45,212 bases of DNA from Christensenella sp034926635 (GCA_034926635.1 JAYFQX010000020.1:1-45212), one strand, 5' to 3'. Numbered from the stretch's first letter, positions 15,061 through 24,423 are shown. Numbers and translations are program-made. Notes: generated by a model from the sequence alone, not told the origin.

Positions 15061-15810
15061 TCAAATAAATGTCAGATTATTTACGCCTACATATTTTTCA
15101 TTTTGTGGTTTATCACAGAAGACCTCGTCAAAACAATCAATTTTTGTAAATTGGAGAAATCCTTGCTTTTCAAGTTTGGAACTATCAATCAATAAATATT
15201 TTTTATCAGAATTTTCCATTGCAATCTGTTTCATGAGCAGGCTTTCCATCTCTGTCTCATAGCAAATTCCGTTGCTGACATCAAGGCTTGCGCACCCAAG
15301 AAAGGCAATATCAAAATGGAATTGTCGCAAGATTTTTTGAGCAATCGGACCTACATTCATACTGGAAAACGGAATATATCGCCCTCCTACAATAAACAGC
15401 TCTGCGGCGGTGGGCGCAGGTGAGGATTTCATGAGAAGATTGTTATAAGTCACGATACGAATATGTTTATTCTCAAGGGCGCTCATCAAAGGAACCATAC
15501 TGCTCCCGCTATCAATAAAGACGCAGTCACCATCATGCACATAATCCGCAGCGAATTGGGCTACTCTTCTTTTTTCCGATAAATTTTGTGTACTTTTTTC
15601 TTTGGCGGTAGGCTCTGCATTATCAAGCAAGTTCTCAAGCGCCGCGCCGCCTTGTACCCGCTTTAAACGTCCTTCTTTTTCCAATTTCTCAAAATCGCGG
15701 CGGACGGTAATTTCGGAAATATCGAGTTCTCGGGCAATATCTTTTAAGTTGATGATGCCCTTTTGATTCAGACTTTTCATGATATACAATTTTCGTTCTG
15801 AAGCAATCAT
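15061..15810 (-). CDS. DeoR-family transcriptional regulator
   Basis: A 249-residue regulator. Residues 1-60 are a DeoR winged helix (ERKLYIMKSLNQKG, then ITVRRDFEKLEKEGRLKRVQ). The C-terminal DeoRC sensor domain has DSGSS, YNNLLM, VGGRYI and a CASLDVSNGICYETE motif. The family usually represses sugar or nucleoside genes and senses a sugar phosphate. The start at 15810 has GAGAGGG ahead; the upstream ATG at 15837 does not. It stands alone, so its targets are unknown. Confidence 0.92.
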   Translation of the reverse strand: MIASERKLYIMKSLNQKGIINLKDIARELDISEITVRRDFEKLEKEGRLKRVQGGAALENLLDNAEPTAKEKSTQNLSEKRRVAQFAADYVHDGDCVFIDSGSSMVPLMSALENKHIRIVTYNNLLMKSSPAPTAAELFIVGGRYIPFSSMNVGPIAQKILRQFHFDIAFLGCASLDVSNGICYETEMESLLMKQIAMENSDKKYLLIDSSKLEKQGFLQFTKIDCFDEVFCDKPQNEKYVGVNNLTFI

Positions 15811-16018
15811 CGGAACCCTCTCTTCCCAATAAAACACCGTATGCGGAAAAAACAGAAAAAATATTTTGAATTTTCGTATAGCACGATGGAATATTAAATA
15901 TTTTTTAGGAACGCTTTATCATTATTTTACAATATACGTCAAATTTATTCAAGGGTGATCAATTGGTTTTGGCGTGGAAAGAAAAGAAAACGGTCATATC
16001 GATTTTTTATCATACTAT

Positions 16019-16047
16019 TTGCAGATGGGTAGGCATGGGTATATAAT
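16019..16047 (+). promoter_or_regulatory. Promoter for XRE-cupin / acyl-CoA synthetase operon
   Basis: TTGCAG (16019-16024), a 17-nt spacer and TATAAT (16042-16047), giving a leader of about 85 nt. In the intergenic stretch 15838-16018 I see only AT-rich sequence; the deoR-type promoter must lie there but is not clear. Confidence 0.7.
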
Positions 16048-16140
16048 AATGTAGTATGTTAATTTTCAGCTGAGCAAAAATATAAACGGTTTGCTTGCGT
16101 CAAAGCGGAAAATCAGAAAGAAAACCATAAGGAGCAGGAT

Positions 16141-16686
16141 ATGAATAATCAGGTAATACAAATTGCGGCAAGGATACGCGAATTGCGCGAAATTTTGGAT
16201 ATATCCCGCGAGGAGCTGGCGAAAAAAGTCGGCGTTTCAATCGGGGAATACGAAAGATATGAGAATGCACAAGACGATATCCCGATTGGTGTGCTTTATG
16301 GCGTAGCGGCGGAACTCCATGTGGATCCGACAGAACTGCTCACAGGGGAAGCGCCGCGGATGGATGAATATACGATCGTGCGCGGGGGAAACGGCGTTTG
16401 TGTAGAGCGGTATCCCGGGTATGCGTTTACGGCGCTTGCATTTAATTATAAGCACCGTGATATGGAGCCGATGATCGTCACGATTTCACCGAATGATGAG
16501 GCAGAATTGGTGACGCACGGAGGACAGGAGTTCAACTATGTGCTTGAAGGAAGCGTAAAGGTTGTCATTCAAAGCAGGGAGTTTATTCTGGAAGCGGGCG
16601 ATAGCATTTATTTTAATCCCAAGCTACCGCATGGGCAGCGTGCGGTAGGCGGACAGGCAAAATTTTTGACGATTATTAATGAATGA
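16141..16686 (+). CDS. XRE-family regulator with C-terminal cupin
   Basis: A 181-residue protein. Residues about 7-70 form an XRE helix-turn-helix (RIRELREILDISREELAKK). Residues 105-180 form a one-domain cupin (HGGQEFNYVLEGSVKVVI, GDSIYFNPKLPHG) that probably binds a small ligand, perhaps a carboxylate. The gene overlaps the following acyl-CoA synthetase gene by a few bases. This regulator-synthetase pair is common in clostridia and suggests that the regulator senses the synthetase substrate or product. A ribosome site (AAGGAGC) lies before the ATG. Confidence 0.92.
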   Translation: MNNQVIQIAARIRELREILDISREELAKKVGVSIGEYERYENAQDDIPIGVLYGVAAELHVDPTELLTGEAPRMDEYTIVRGGNGVCVERYPGYAFTALAFNYKHRDMEPMIVTISPNDEAELVTHGGQEFNYVLEGSVKVVIQSREFILEAGDSIYFNPKLPHGQRAVGGQAKFLTIINE

Positions 16687-16699
16687 GGGCGGGACGACG

Positions 16700-18361
16700 A
16701 TGTTAGAAAAGTTTTTGGACCGAATTGAGTTTGATAGCTATGAAGATTTTAAAAAGAATTATCAATTAAATGTCCCAGAGCATTTTAATTTTGGATATGA
16801 TATTGTGGATGAATGGGCAAAACTGGATGAAAACAAACCTGCATTGATTTGGTGTGACGACGATGGAAATGAAAAGAGGTATTCGTTTGGCGATATCAAG
16901 CGTATGAGTGATAAAGCCGCTAACATGCTGAAAAGCATGGGTATTAGGCGTGGAGATAAAGTCTTGCTGATGCTCAAGCAGCGTCCAGAGGTTTGGTTTA
17001 TGTTTGTTGGGCTGCATAAGCTCGGCGCGGTCTGTATTCCGGCAACTTTTCAGTTAACGCCAAAAGATATTATTTATCGTTGCAACGCTGCACAGGCAAA
17101 GATGATCTGCGCGGTGGACGACGAAGAAATTATGCGACACATTGAGGTATCGCTTCCGCAAACACCGACACTAGAAAAAGTTGGCATCGTGGGAGAACGG
17201 ATCCCGGATTGGGCATTTGATCTGAGAAAAGAGCTGGCGAAAGCCGATGAAAATTGGACAAGGGAATACCTAAATGAAAACGAAGACCAGATGTTGATCT
17301 ATTTTTCTTCCGGTACAACGGGTATGCCAAAGATGATTTTGCATGATTTTACTTACCCACTGGGACATATCGTTACGGCAAAATATTGGCAAAAGGTGGA
17401 AGACGGCGGACTGCATCTTACGGTCTGTGATTCCGGCTGGGCGAAATTCGGTTGGGGAAAAATATATGGGCAATGGATTTGTGGTGCGGTTATTGTCGCT
17501 TATGATACAGAAAAATTTAATCCGCATAAATTACTGGAGACCATGAACCGATTGCAACTCACGACGTTTTGTGCGCCGCCTACGATTTATCGTTTCTTGA
17601 TTAAAGACGACTTAAGCCTTTGCGATTTTTCCAGCATCAAGCATGCGGGGATCGCAGGAGAACCGCTAAATCCGGAGGTATATAACCGCTTTTTGGAGGC
17701 CACAGGCTTGCCGGTAACAGAGGGGTTTGGGCAATCTGAAACAAGTGTATTGATTGCTAATTTTGGATGGGATCCTATTAAGCCGGGCTCTACGGGAAAA
17801 CCTTCGCCGCTTTATGATGTAGATATTGTAGACGAGGACGGGAATTCCTGTGAAGACGGAATTGTTGGGTCGATCGTCGTGAAAAATACCGATCAAAAAC
17901 ATCCTACGGGTCTTTTTAAAGAGTATTATATGGATGACGAAGCAACGCGACGTTGCTGGAAAAACGGGGTCTATAACACTGGAGACACCGCATGGCGCGA
18001 TGCAGAAGGATATTTTTGGTTTGTTGGCAGGAACGACGATGTTATTAAGTGTTCCGGCTACCGCATCGGACCGTTTGAAGTGGAAAGTGCATTGCTGACA
18101 CATCCGTCTGTGTTGGAATGCGCGGTTACAGCAGTACCCGACCCGGTACGGGGGCAGGTTGTGAAAGCCACGGTTGTTTTGGTAAAAGGGTATAAGGGCA
18201 GCGAAGCCTTGAAAAAGGAATTGCAAACGCATGTGAAGAACGTAACGGCACCTTATAAATATCCAAGGGTGGTGGAATTCGTGGAAGAATTGCCTAAAAC
18301 CGTCAGCGGAAAAATTCGTCGTGTGCAAATTAGAACGGAAGACGCCGGAAAAGCAAATTGA
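16700..18361 (+). CDS. AMP-forming acyl-CoA synthetase (medium-chain / acetyl-CoA synthetase-like)
   Basis: An adenylate-forming enzyme of about 553 residues that activates a carboxylic acid to acyl-AMP and then acyl-CoA. Visible motifs are YFSSGTTGMPKMILH (P loop-like A3), DSGWAKFGWGKIYGQW, EGFGQSETSV (A5), NTGDTAWRDAEGY (A7), GYRIGPFEVESAL (A8) and PKTVSGKIRR with the catalytic C-terminal lysine (A10). The short N-terminus and motif DSGWAKFGWGK fit the medium-chain or benzoate/propionate-type group. Exact chain length is unknown. The start could be 16679 (overlapping) or 16700; GGGCGGG favours 16700. Confidence 0.9.
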   Translation: MLEKFLDRIEFDSYEDFKKNYQLNVPEHFNFGYDIVDEWAKLDENKPALIWCDDDGNEKRYSFGDIKRMSDKAANMLKSMGIRRGDKVLLMLKQRPEVWFMFVGLHKLGAVCIPATFQLTPKDIIYRCNAAQAKMICAVDDEEIMRHIEVSLPQTPTLEKVGIVGERIPDWAFDLRKELAKADENWTREYLNENEDQMLIYFSSGTTGMPKMILHDFTYPLGHIVTAKYWQKVEDGGLHLTVCDSGWAKFGWGKIYGQWICGAVIVAYDTEKFNPHKLLETMNRLQLTTFCAPPTIYRFLIKDDLSLCDFSSIKHAGIAGEPLNPEVYNRFLEATGLPVTEGFGQSETSVLIANFGWDPIKPGSTGKPSPLYDVDIVDEDGNSCEDGIVGSIVVKNTDQKHPTGLFKEYYMDDEATRRCWKNGVYNTGDTAWRDAEGYFWFVGRNDDVIKCSGYRIGPFEVESALLTHPSVLECAVTAVPDPVRGQVVKATVVLVKGYKGSEALKKELQTHVKNVTAPYKYPRVVEFVEELPKTVSGKIRRVQIRTEDAGKAN

Positions 18362-18376
18362 TTCCCAAATATGTAT

Positions 18377-18407
18377 AAAAAAGAACACCCCGGGGGTGTT
18401 CTTTTTT
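18377..18407 (+). terminator. Intrinsic terminator after acyl-CoA synthetase
   Basis: Stem AAAAAAGAACACCCC pairs with GGGTGTTCTTTTTT across a minimal G-rich loop, then a T run. From 18408 to 18636 I see no convincing gene; short frames there lack ribosome sites. Confidence 0.85.
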
Positions 18408-18636
18408 TATATTGGAGAAAGGAAAAAAGATTAGAAAACTTTGTGTACCTAATGGGTCTTGCATCGGCGATTTCATCGCAAAACTTCATTTTGGCTACAT
18501 TATTTATATAACCGGGAGCCATCAGACGCAAACGCAAAAAAGAGAAAATCCAAAAACTTTTCATCTGGAAGTTGTGTGTTATCATATTTTAATGGAAGTA
18601 AAGATATAACTACCACGTTTTTCTTATGGATTGGTA

Positions 18637-18665
18637 TTGACATTTCAACAGGGAACAAATACAAT
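18637..18665 (+). promoter_or_regulatory. Sigma-A promoter of the riboswitch-nrdDG operon
   Basis: TTGACA (18637-18642), exactly 17 nt, TACAAT (18660-18665). Transcription would begin about 18672, 35 nt before the riboswitch P1 stem. Confidence 0.85.
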
Positions 18666-18706
18666 ATCTATGTAATATAAGAATTTATAACACAGCATAT
18701 TGTATA

Positions 18707-18891
18707 TTGCAGGTGGCCTGGAAACAGGCATAATCGGGAAGACAGGTGAGAATCCTGCGCGATCCCGTCGCTGTAAAAACGTATATGGCACAAAAAGCGC
18801 CCGGCATAAAGTAAGGCGCCTGAACCACTGGAAGAGGATTCCGGGAAGGGATGTGCCTTGAAAGCGTTTAAGCCAGAAGACCGGCCTGCAA
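18707..18891 (+). ncRNA. Cobalamin riboswitch
   Basis: Conserved blocks appear in order: GGGAAGACAGGTGAGAATCC, then GATCCCGTCGCTGTAA, then the core GGAAGAGGATTCCGGGAAGG, and the B12-box-like AAGCCAGAAGACCGGCCTGC. The P1 stem closes with TTGCAGG (18707-18713) and CCTGCAA (18885-18891). It binds adenosyl- or other cobalamins and normally shuts off the downstream gene. Here that is nrdD, the B12-independent ribonucleotide reductase, with an intrinsic terminator as expression platform. Confidence 0.95.
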
Positions 18892-18932
18892 GCAGTCACT
18901 GCGCAGCCACGGTGTATGGAAAAAGCGGAGGT

Positions 18933-18963
18933 AACGCTCTTTGCTTGGGCGTTTTTCTTTTTT
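18933..18963 (+). terminator. Riboswitch-linked terminator
   Basis: AACGCTC (18933-18939) pairs with GGGCGTT (18947-18953), followed by TTTTCTTTTTT. It lies between the riboswitch and nrdD, so cobalamin binding probably favours termination. Confidence 0.8.
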
Positions 18964-19003
18964 ATTCATAGATTTATAGTAAAAAAATAAAAGGAGTCAT
19001 AGG

Positions 19004-21103
19004 ATGATTACGCAAATCAGGAAGAGGAACGGTCAGACAGAGGCATTTCAGCAGGAAAAGATCACTTGGGCAATCTTTAAGGCGGTTACTGCGGTAGGTG
19101 GTGACGATTTTGATACGGCTCAAAAAATTTCGGATGCGGTGGTAGATACGGCAAACCTTCAGATAAGGGCTGATGTTGCAGATGTTGAACAGATTCAAGA
19201 TTTTGTGGAAAAAGTCTTGATTGAACGCGGCCATGCAAAAACAGCAAAAGCGTATATCCTCTATCGTGAGAAACGGCGTGCCGCAAGGGAAAATAATGCG
19301 CTGATCGGTGCGACTATCAATATGTTTTCCGACTATCTTGACGATAAAGATTGGCAGATCAAAGAAAACGCCAATACCCAAAAGTCTATCAATGGCATGA
19401 ATAATTACGTGCGGGAAACGTTTACCAAGCAGTATTGGCTACACGAGGTTTATCCGGAAGAAATCCGGGATGCCCATACGAGCGGTTCTTTTCATATCCA
19501 CGATTTGGGTTTCTTCGGTCCGTATTGTGCAGGCTGGGATTTACGCCAACTTTTAATGGATGGATTTGGCGGCGTGCCGGGGAAAGTGGAGTCCTCGCCG
19601 GCCAAACATCTCCGTTCCTTTTTAGGACAGGTTGTAAACTCGACTTTCACCACGCAGGGCGAAACAGCCGGGGCACAGGCGTGGTCATCTATCGATACCT
19701 ATTGTGCGCCATTTATTCATTATGATAATATGACAAAAAAAGAGGTAAAACAGGCGCTGCAGGAATTTATTTTCAATATCAACGTGCCAACCCGCGTAGG
19801 ATTCCAATGCCCGTTTTCCAATCTGACGTTTGATATCATCTGCCCGCATACGTTAAAAGATGAAGCGGTGATATACGGCGGTCAGGTAATGCGGGAGTCC
19901 TATGGGCAGTTCCAAAAAGAAATGGATTTATTTAATGAATGCTTCTGCGAGGTGATGCTGGAAGGCGATTCCAAAGGCCGCGTATTTACGTTTCCCATCC
20001 CGACGATCAATGTGACAAATGAATTTGATTGGGATAGTCCGGTTGTTAATAAGTTTATGGAAATCACCTGTAAGTATGGGATTCCATACTTTTCGAATTA
20101 TATCAATTCCGACCTTTCGCCGGAAGACGCGCTTTCTATGTGCTGCCGGCTGCGCCTGGATACCAAGGAACTCAGAAAACGCGGAGGCGGACTCTTTGGG
20201 TCTAATCCCATGACGGGTTCTATCGGGGTTGTAACCATTAATTTGCCACGGATCGGTTATCTTTCGAAAACGGAAAATGAATTTCGAGCGCGGTTATGGC
20301 AGCTTGTGATGATGGCGAAAAACAGTTTGGAGATCAAACGTAAAATTATTGAAGATCAGACGGAAAAGGGTTTGTACCCGTTTTCGCGTCATTATTTGCG
20401 CAACATAAAAATGCGTACGGGGCAGTACTGGTTTAACCATTTCAACACGATCGGCATTTTGGGAATGAACGAAGCGCTGAAGAATTTTTATGGCGACGGC
20501 ACAGACCTTACCACAGAAAAAGGGCAGGAGTTTGCAGTTGGCATTATGAATTACCTGCGTGATTTGATGACACAGATTCAGGAAGAGACTGGACATTTTT
20601 ATAATTTGGAAGCAACGCCTGCCGAGGGAACAAGTTACCGCCTTGCGGAACTTGATAAGAAGAAATACCCGGATATCATTTGCGCAGGGGATGAAAAAGT
20701 GCCTTATTACACAAATTCTACGCAGTTGCCGGTTGGCTTTACGGACGATATTTTTGAGACAATGGATTTGCAGGATGAGTTACAAAGTCTGTATACGGGC
20801 GGTACGGTGTTGCATTTATACCTTGGCGAGCGTATTTCGGATATTGAAGTGGCAAAGAGGTTGATCCGAAAAGTGTTTACAAATTATAAACTGCCGTATA
20901 TTTCGCTTACGCCCACGTTCTCTATATGCCAGGAACACGGTTATTTGGATGGCGAACAATATACTTGTCCGGAATGTGGCGCGCAAACGGAGGTTTGGAG
21001 CAGGGTGGTAGGATATTTGCGCCCGGTACAGAACTTTCATAAAGGAAAGAAAACTGAATATGATGAGCGCGTAAAATATGAGATCAAGGAAAACACACTG
21101 TGA
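19004..21103 (+). CDS. nrdD: Anaerobic (class III) ribonucleoside-triphosphate reductase
   Basis: Reduces NTPs to dNTPs without oxygen by a glycyl radical. The 699 residues comprise an N-terminal ATP cone (1-95, RKRNGQTEAFQQEKI), the ten-stranded barrel with catalytic cysteines (FQCPFSNLTFD, MCCRLRLD), a C-terminal zinc site (ICQEHG and TCPECG), and the radical loop RVVGYLRPVQNF with the radical Gly at about 670. AGGAG precedes the start. It is co-transcribed with nrdG (4-nt overlap) and controlled by the cobalamin riboswitch, which implies a B12-dependent class II reductase elsewhere in the genome. Confidence 0.97.
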   Translation: MITQIRKRNGQTEAFQQEKITWAIFKAVTAVGGDDFDTAQKISDAVVDTANLQIRADVADVEQIQDFVEKVLIERGHAKTAKAYILYREKRRAARENNALIGATINMFSDYLDDKDWQIKENANTQKSINGMNNYVRETFTKQYWLHEVYPEEIRDAHTSGSFHIHDLGFFGPYCAGWDLRQLLMDGFGGVPGKVESSPAKHLRSFLGQVVNSTFTTQGETAGAQAWSSIDTYCAPFIHYDNMTKKEVKQALQEFIFNINVPTRVGFQCPFSNLTFDIICPHTLKDEAVIYGGQVMRESYGQFQKEMDLFNECFCEVMLEGDSKGRVFTFPIPTINVTNEFDWDSPVVNKFMEITCKYGIPYFSNYINSDLSPEDALSMCCRLRLDTKELRKRGGGLFGSNPMTGSIGVVTINLPRIGYLSKTENEFRARLWQLVMMAKNSLEIKRKIIEDQTEKGLYPFSRHYLRNIKMRTGQYWFNHFNTIGILGMNEALKNFYGDGTDLTTEKGQEFAVGIMNYLRDLMTQIQEETGHFYNLEATPAEGTSYRLAELDKKKYPDIICAGDEKVPYYTNSTQLPVGFTDDIFETMDLQDELQSLYTGGTVLHLYLGERISDIEVAKRLIRKVFTNYKLPYISLTPTFSICQEHGYLDGEQYTCPECGAQTEVWSRVVGYLRPVQNFHKGKKTEYDERVKYEIKENTL

Positions 21104-21768
21104 AAATAGCAGGATTATTAAAAACTGCGACTATTGATTTCCCAGGGCGGTTATCGGCGGTGGTTTTTACGCCCGGTTGTAATTACGATTGTCCCTTTTG
21201 TCATAACCGTGACCTATTAAGCACACAAAAACTGCTCGATGGAGAAGAAGTGAAAGCTTTTTTAAAAAAGCGTGCAGGGCTTTTGGACGGTGTGGTGGTG
21301 TCCGGTGGAGAACCTACGCTACAAGGAGTAGCGCTGATTGAATTCTTGGGATTTTTGAAGGAGCTTTCCTATGATGTCAAGCTGGATACGAACGGCAGCA
21401 ATCCCGTTATAGTGAAAGAATTGTTGAGACGCGGTTTGGTGGATTATGTTGCGATGGATTACAAGGCGCCGTTTGTACGCTATATGGAGATCTGTGGCGG
21501 GAATGCAGACGCAGCAGCCGTTCGAGAAACGTTGGAGGTTCTTTTGGAAACCGGGGTTGAATTTGAGTTGCGTACTACAGTGATCCCGGAGCTTCCGCGG
21601 GAAGACATTGCGGTTATGGCACGGGAAATACCGGTTTTGCCTGCTTATGCGCTGCAGTTGTATCGCCCGGTGCGTGTTGAAAAACTGCGAGTTTATACCC
21701 CGAGGGATATTGAAGAGATAGCGGAAGAAATCAAACAATTCCAACCTAATGTTTTTTCCAGAACTTGA
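21100..21768 (+). CDS. nrdG: Anaerobic ribonucleotide reductase activating protein
   Basis: A radical SAM activase of 222 residues that cuts S-adenosylmethionine to install the glycyl radical on NrdD. The cluster cysteines are C27, C31 and C34 in CNYDCPFC. VVSGGEPTLQ is the SAM-contact motif. Translation starts at a GTG overlapping the nrdD stop, so the two are coupled. Length and N-terminus fit the clostridial NrdG form (KTATIDFPGRLSAVVFTPGC). Confidence 0.95.
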   Translation: MKIAGLLKTATIDFPGRLSAVVFTPGCNYDCPFCHNRDLLSTQKLLDGEEVKAFLKKRAGLLDGVVVSGGEPTLQGVALIEFLGFLKELSYDVKLDTNGSNPVIVKELLRRGLVDYVAMDYKAPFVRYMEICGGNADAAAVRETLEVLLETGVEFELRTTVIPELPREDIAVMAREIPVLPAYALQLYRPVRVEKLRVYTPRDIEEIAEEIKQFQPNVFSRT

Positions 21769-21789
21769 AATCACTGGTAACGTTAGAAC

Positions 21790-21824
21790 GCAAAAATGGT
21801 TCGGATTTTCCGAACCATTTTTGC
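21790..21824. terminator. Bidirectional terminator between nrdG and SDR gene
   Basis: A 15-bp perfect stem (GCAAAAATGGTTCGG and its complement) with a 5-nt loop ATTTT. A and T runs inside the stem ends serve both converging genes. Confidence 0.9.
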
Positions 21825-21858
21825 TTCAGGTTTTTTCTTATATGCTTCAGGATTCGTT

Positions 21859-22617
21859 TTAATCCATGTGAGAACCACCGTTAATATCAATTTCTTCGCC
21901 GGTAATATAGCTTGCTTCTTTGGATGCAAGAAACAGGATTGCATCCGCTACTTCCTTTGTTTCTCCCGGACGTCCCATGGGAATACCGTCTATTACCTTT
22001 TGAGCCTGCTCCTGAGGAAGGGATTTCCAAATTTCTGTATTAATTAAACCTGGACAAACGCTATTAATGGTTACGCCGTCCATAGATATTTCACGAGATA
22101 GGTTCTTGGAAAAACCTAATACGGCAGCTTTGGATGCAGAATAATGCGCACCTCCGAAAATTCCGCCTCCGCGCTTGCCGGATACGGAGGAAAGATTTAC
22201 GATCCTGCCATATCCGGCTTTGCGCATGGGCTTCATGCACGCCTGCGTACAAAGGAATAAACCGAATACGTTAACTTCAAAAATACGACGCATATCTTCC
22301 AGTGTCATATCTTCTACCGTGACTTTTTGAGAAATACCTGCATTATTTACCAATACATCGATTCTTCCCCATTTGTCTAAGATGGTTTCCACCATATGAT
22401 CGACAGAGGACTTATCTGTGACATTAAGGATAATTCCCATTGCCTGTGCACCTTCATTTTTTACAGCGGCGACGGTTTCCTTGATGCCTTCTTCGTTGAT
22501 GTCTGCAATTACTAATTTGGCGCCCTGACGCGCAAACTCTAAAGCGATAGTACGGCCGATCCCCTTTGGAGAGCCGCTTCCTGTTACGATTACTACTTGG
22601 TCGTTAAATTCAAACAT
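21859..22617 (-). CDS. Short-chain dehydrogenase/reductase (FabG-like)
   Basis: A classical SDR of 252 residues. It shows the NAD(P) loop TGSGSPKGIG (two residues longer than TGxxxGIG), VLVNNAGIS, the catalytic Ser in NLSSVSG, YSASK with Tyr/Lys, and a PG motif at CPGLINTEIW. The Asp in VIADI after the second strand favours NAD(H). It lies 31 nt downstream of a split transketolase and opposite a sugar ABC importer, so it is more likely a polyol or sugar dehydrogenase in that catabolic pathway than a fatty-acid enzyme (inference). Confidence 0.88.
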   Translation of the reverse strand: MFEFNDQVVIVTGSGSPKGIGRTIALEFARQGAKLVIADINEEGIKETVAAVKNEGAQAMGIILNVTDKSSVDHMVETILDKWGRIDVLVNNAGISQKVTVEDMTLEDMRRIFEVNVFGLFLCTQACMKPMRKAGYGRIVNLSSVSGKRGGGIFGGAHYSASKAAVLGFSKNLSREISMDGVTINSVCPGLINTEIWKSLPQEQAQKVIDGIPMGRPGETKEVADAILFLASKEASYITGEEIDINGGSHMD

Positions 22618-22648
22618 AATAGGCTCCTTTAATTTATCTTTCGTAAAA

Positions 22649-23590
22649 TTATTTGACTAATTGTAATGCTGATTCGACGATGTTTTCTACCGTAATGCCA
22701 TTAAGCTCCAACAAACATTCGTAAGGGGCAGACTGGCCAAACTGATCTTGTACGCCGATTCGTTTTATAATGCCTTTTCCCATTTCGGCGGAAACTTCGC
22801 ATACGGCGCTTCCGAGACCGTTGAAGATATTGTGGTCTTCTACGGTGATGATAGCGCCAATATCTTCAATACACGAGGCGACCGCATCTGCGTCGAGCGG
22901 TTTTATGGTGTGCATATCCAGCAAACGAACACTGATGCCTCGATCATTCAGCTGTTTTACTGCATCGATTGCAATCCGTACGGTATCGCCATTTGCAATA
23001 ATTGCAATATCTTCTCCATCACTTATTTGATGCGCTTTTCCAATCGTAAATTCGGTATCTTCATCATAGATTACCGGAATAGCATCACGCGTGAAGCGCA
23101 GGTATGCGGGCCCATACATTTCTGCTGCCGCAGCTACAAGCTTTTTTGCGGAAGTATAATCTGCAGGCATAATAATTGTCATATTTGGCAGCGTTCTAAG
23201 CACACCCATATCCTCGATGCACTGGTGCGAAGCACCATCGTTTGCAGGAGTAAGTCCGCCGTGCGAGCAAGCGATTTTTACATTGAGGTTGGGATAGCAG
23301 ATTTCCTGACGGATCATTTCGCACATACGCAGGGAGGCAAACACGGCATATGTTACCACAAAAGGTATTTTGCCGCAGGTAGCCAATCCTGCTGCAACGC
23401 CTGCTGCACTTTGTTCCGCAATTCCGACGTTTACGTGTTGCTCTGGAAAGGCTTTCATAAAATCTGTTGTTTTACACGATTTTCCAATATCGGCATCTAC
23501 GATGTAAATATTAGGATTGTTTTTACCAAGAGCCAGTATTTCTTCTCCGAAGGCATTCCGTGTAGGGATCAATTCTATATCCTGATTCAT
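22649..23590 (-). CDS. Transketolase, C-terminal subunit
   Basis: A 313-residue protein covering the pyrimidine-binding and C-terminal domains of transketolase. It begins with ATRNAFGEEILALGK-like sequence, then FVVTYAVFASLRMCEM, GGLTPANDGASHQ and VEDHNIFNGLGSAV. The catalytic Glu is in VNVGIAEQSAAG. It pairs with the 278-residue N-terminal subunit encoded just upstream (4-nt ATGA overlap). Together they move two-carbon ketol units between sugar phosphates using thiamine diphosphate. Split transketolases often sit in sugar-specific clusters, as here. Confidence 0.93.
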   Translation of the reverse strand: MNQDIELIPTRNAFGEEILALGKNNPNIYIVDADIGKSCKTTDFMKAFPEQHVNVGIAEQSAAGVAAGLATCGKIPFVVTYAVFASLRMCEMIRQEICYPNLNVKIACSHGGLTPANDGASHQCIEDMGVLRTLPNMTIIMPADYTSAKKLVAAAAEMYGPAYLRFTRDAIPVIYDEDTEFTIGKAHQISDGEDIAIIANGDTVRIAIDAVKQLNDRGISVRLLDMHTIKPLDADAVASCIEDIGAIITVEDHNIFNGLGSAVCEVSAEMGKGIIKRIGVQDQFGQSAPYECLLELNGITVENIVESALQLVK

Positions 23591-24423
23591 TCTGCAATAC
23601 CTCCTTCCAGATCACGCATTGCTTGTTCATATTGTTCTTTGTTAGGAGCGATTCCGTGCCATGCACAAGAATTTTCCATAAAAGAAACACCCTTTCCTTT
23701 TACTGTATGTGCAAAAATGCATTTTGGTTTTCCGTTTTTAGCTGTGCGGATGTGATCCAGCGTGTCGACGATCTGCTGCATATTATTGCCATCAATTTCG
23801 TAGGATTCGAAACCAAATGCTTCAAATTTCTTGCCCAGATTAATATTTGGCATGACTTCATCGCAGGTTCCGTCAATTTGCAGATTATTGTTGTCTACAA
23901 AAACAATCACGTTATCAAGCTGATATTTATTGGCAACCTGTGCTGCTTCCCAGATTTCACCTTCCTGGCACTCGCCATCTCCTAAAACAATAAAAACCCT
24001 ATAGTCTTTTTTGTCTCGTTTGCCGGCAAGGGCCATGCCAACCCCGCATGCAAAACCCTGCCCGAGAGACCCGGTTGAAATATCAATGCCGGGGCATTTT
24101 TTCATGTCGGGATGCCCTTGCAGAATAGAACCTGCCTGACGCAGCGTATCTAATACTTCTAAATCGAAATATCCAAGTGTTGCAAGAGCAGCATATTGAA
24201 CTGGGCAAACATGTCCTTTTGATAAAATAAAACGGTCGCGGTCCTCCCAATGCGGATTCTGCGGATTAATGTTCATCTCGCGAAAATATGCTGCTGTAAC
24301 AAAATCTGCGGCAGAGAGAGAGCCGCCCGGATGACCGGATTGTGCCTTATAGACCATTTTTACAACCTTTTTCCTTAAATCGGTTGCAATCTCCTGAAGT
24401 TCAGGAACGCTTGTGTTTTTCAT
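23587..24423 (-). CDS. Transketolase, N-terminal (thiamine diphosphate-binding) subunit
   Basis: A 278-residue protein with the motifs AQSGHPGGSLSAADFV, ILSKGHVCPVQYA, STGSLGQGFACGVG, and the GDG...NN thiamine-diphosphate fold signature LGDGECQEGEIWEA to VDNNNLQIDG. C-terminal AHTVKGKGVSFME completes it. It is the first gene of the minus-strand operon (N subunit, C subunit, SDR). It is divergent from a GntR regulator, with candidate operator repeats in the 305-bp gap. Confidence 0.94.
   Translation of the reverse strand: MKNTSVPELQEIATDLRKKVVKMVYKAQSGHPGGSLSAADFVTAAYFREMNINPQNPHWEDRDRFILSKGHVCPVQYAALATLGYFDLEVLDTLRQAGSILQGHPDMKKCPGIDISTGSLGQGFACGVGMALAGKRDKKDYRVFIVLGDGECQEGEIWEAAQVANKYQLDNVIVFVDNNNLQIDGTCDEVMPNINLGKKFEAFGFESYEIDGNNMQQIVDTLDHIRTAKNGKPKCIFAHTVKGKGVSFMENSCAWHGIAPNKEQYEQAMRDLEGGIAE

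Noticed and set aside
22748..23755. Long plus-strand ORF (335 codons) opposite the transketolase genes.
   Set aside because: Antisense shadow of two clear transketolase subunits; composition is Cys/His/Phe-rich as expected of a reverse frame.
22649..24423. Reading the split transketolase as a sulfoquinovose (sulfo-transketolase) or apiose pathway marker.
   Set aside because: No isomerase, kinase or sulfolactaldehyde genes of those pathways are in the island; the evidence is only the split form, which is widespread.
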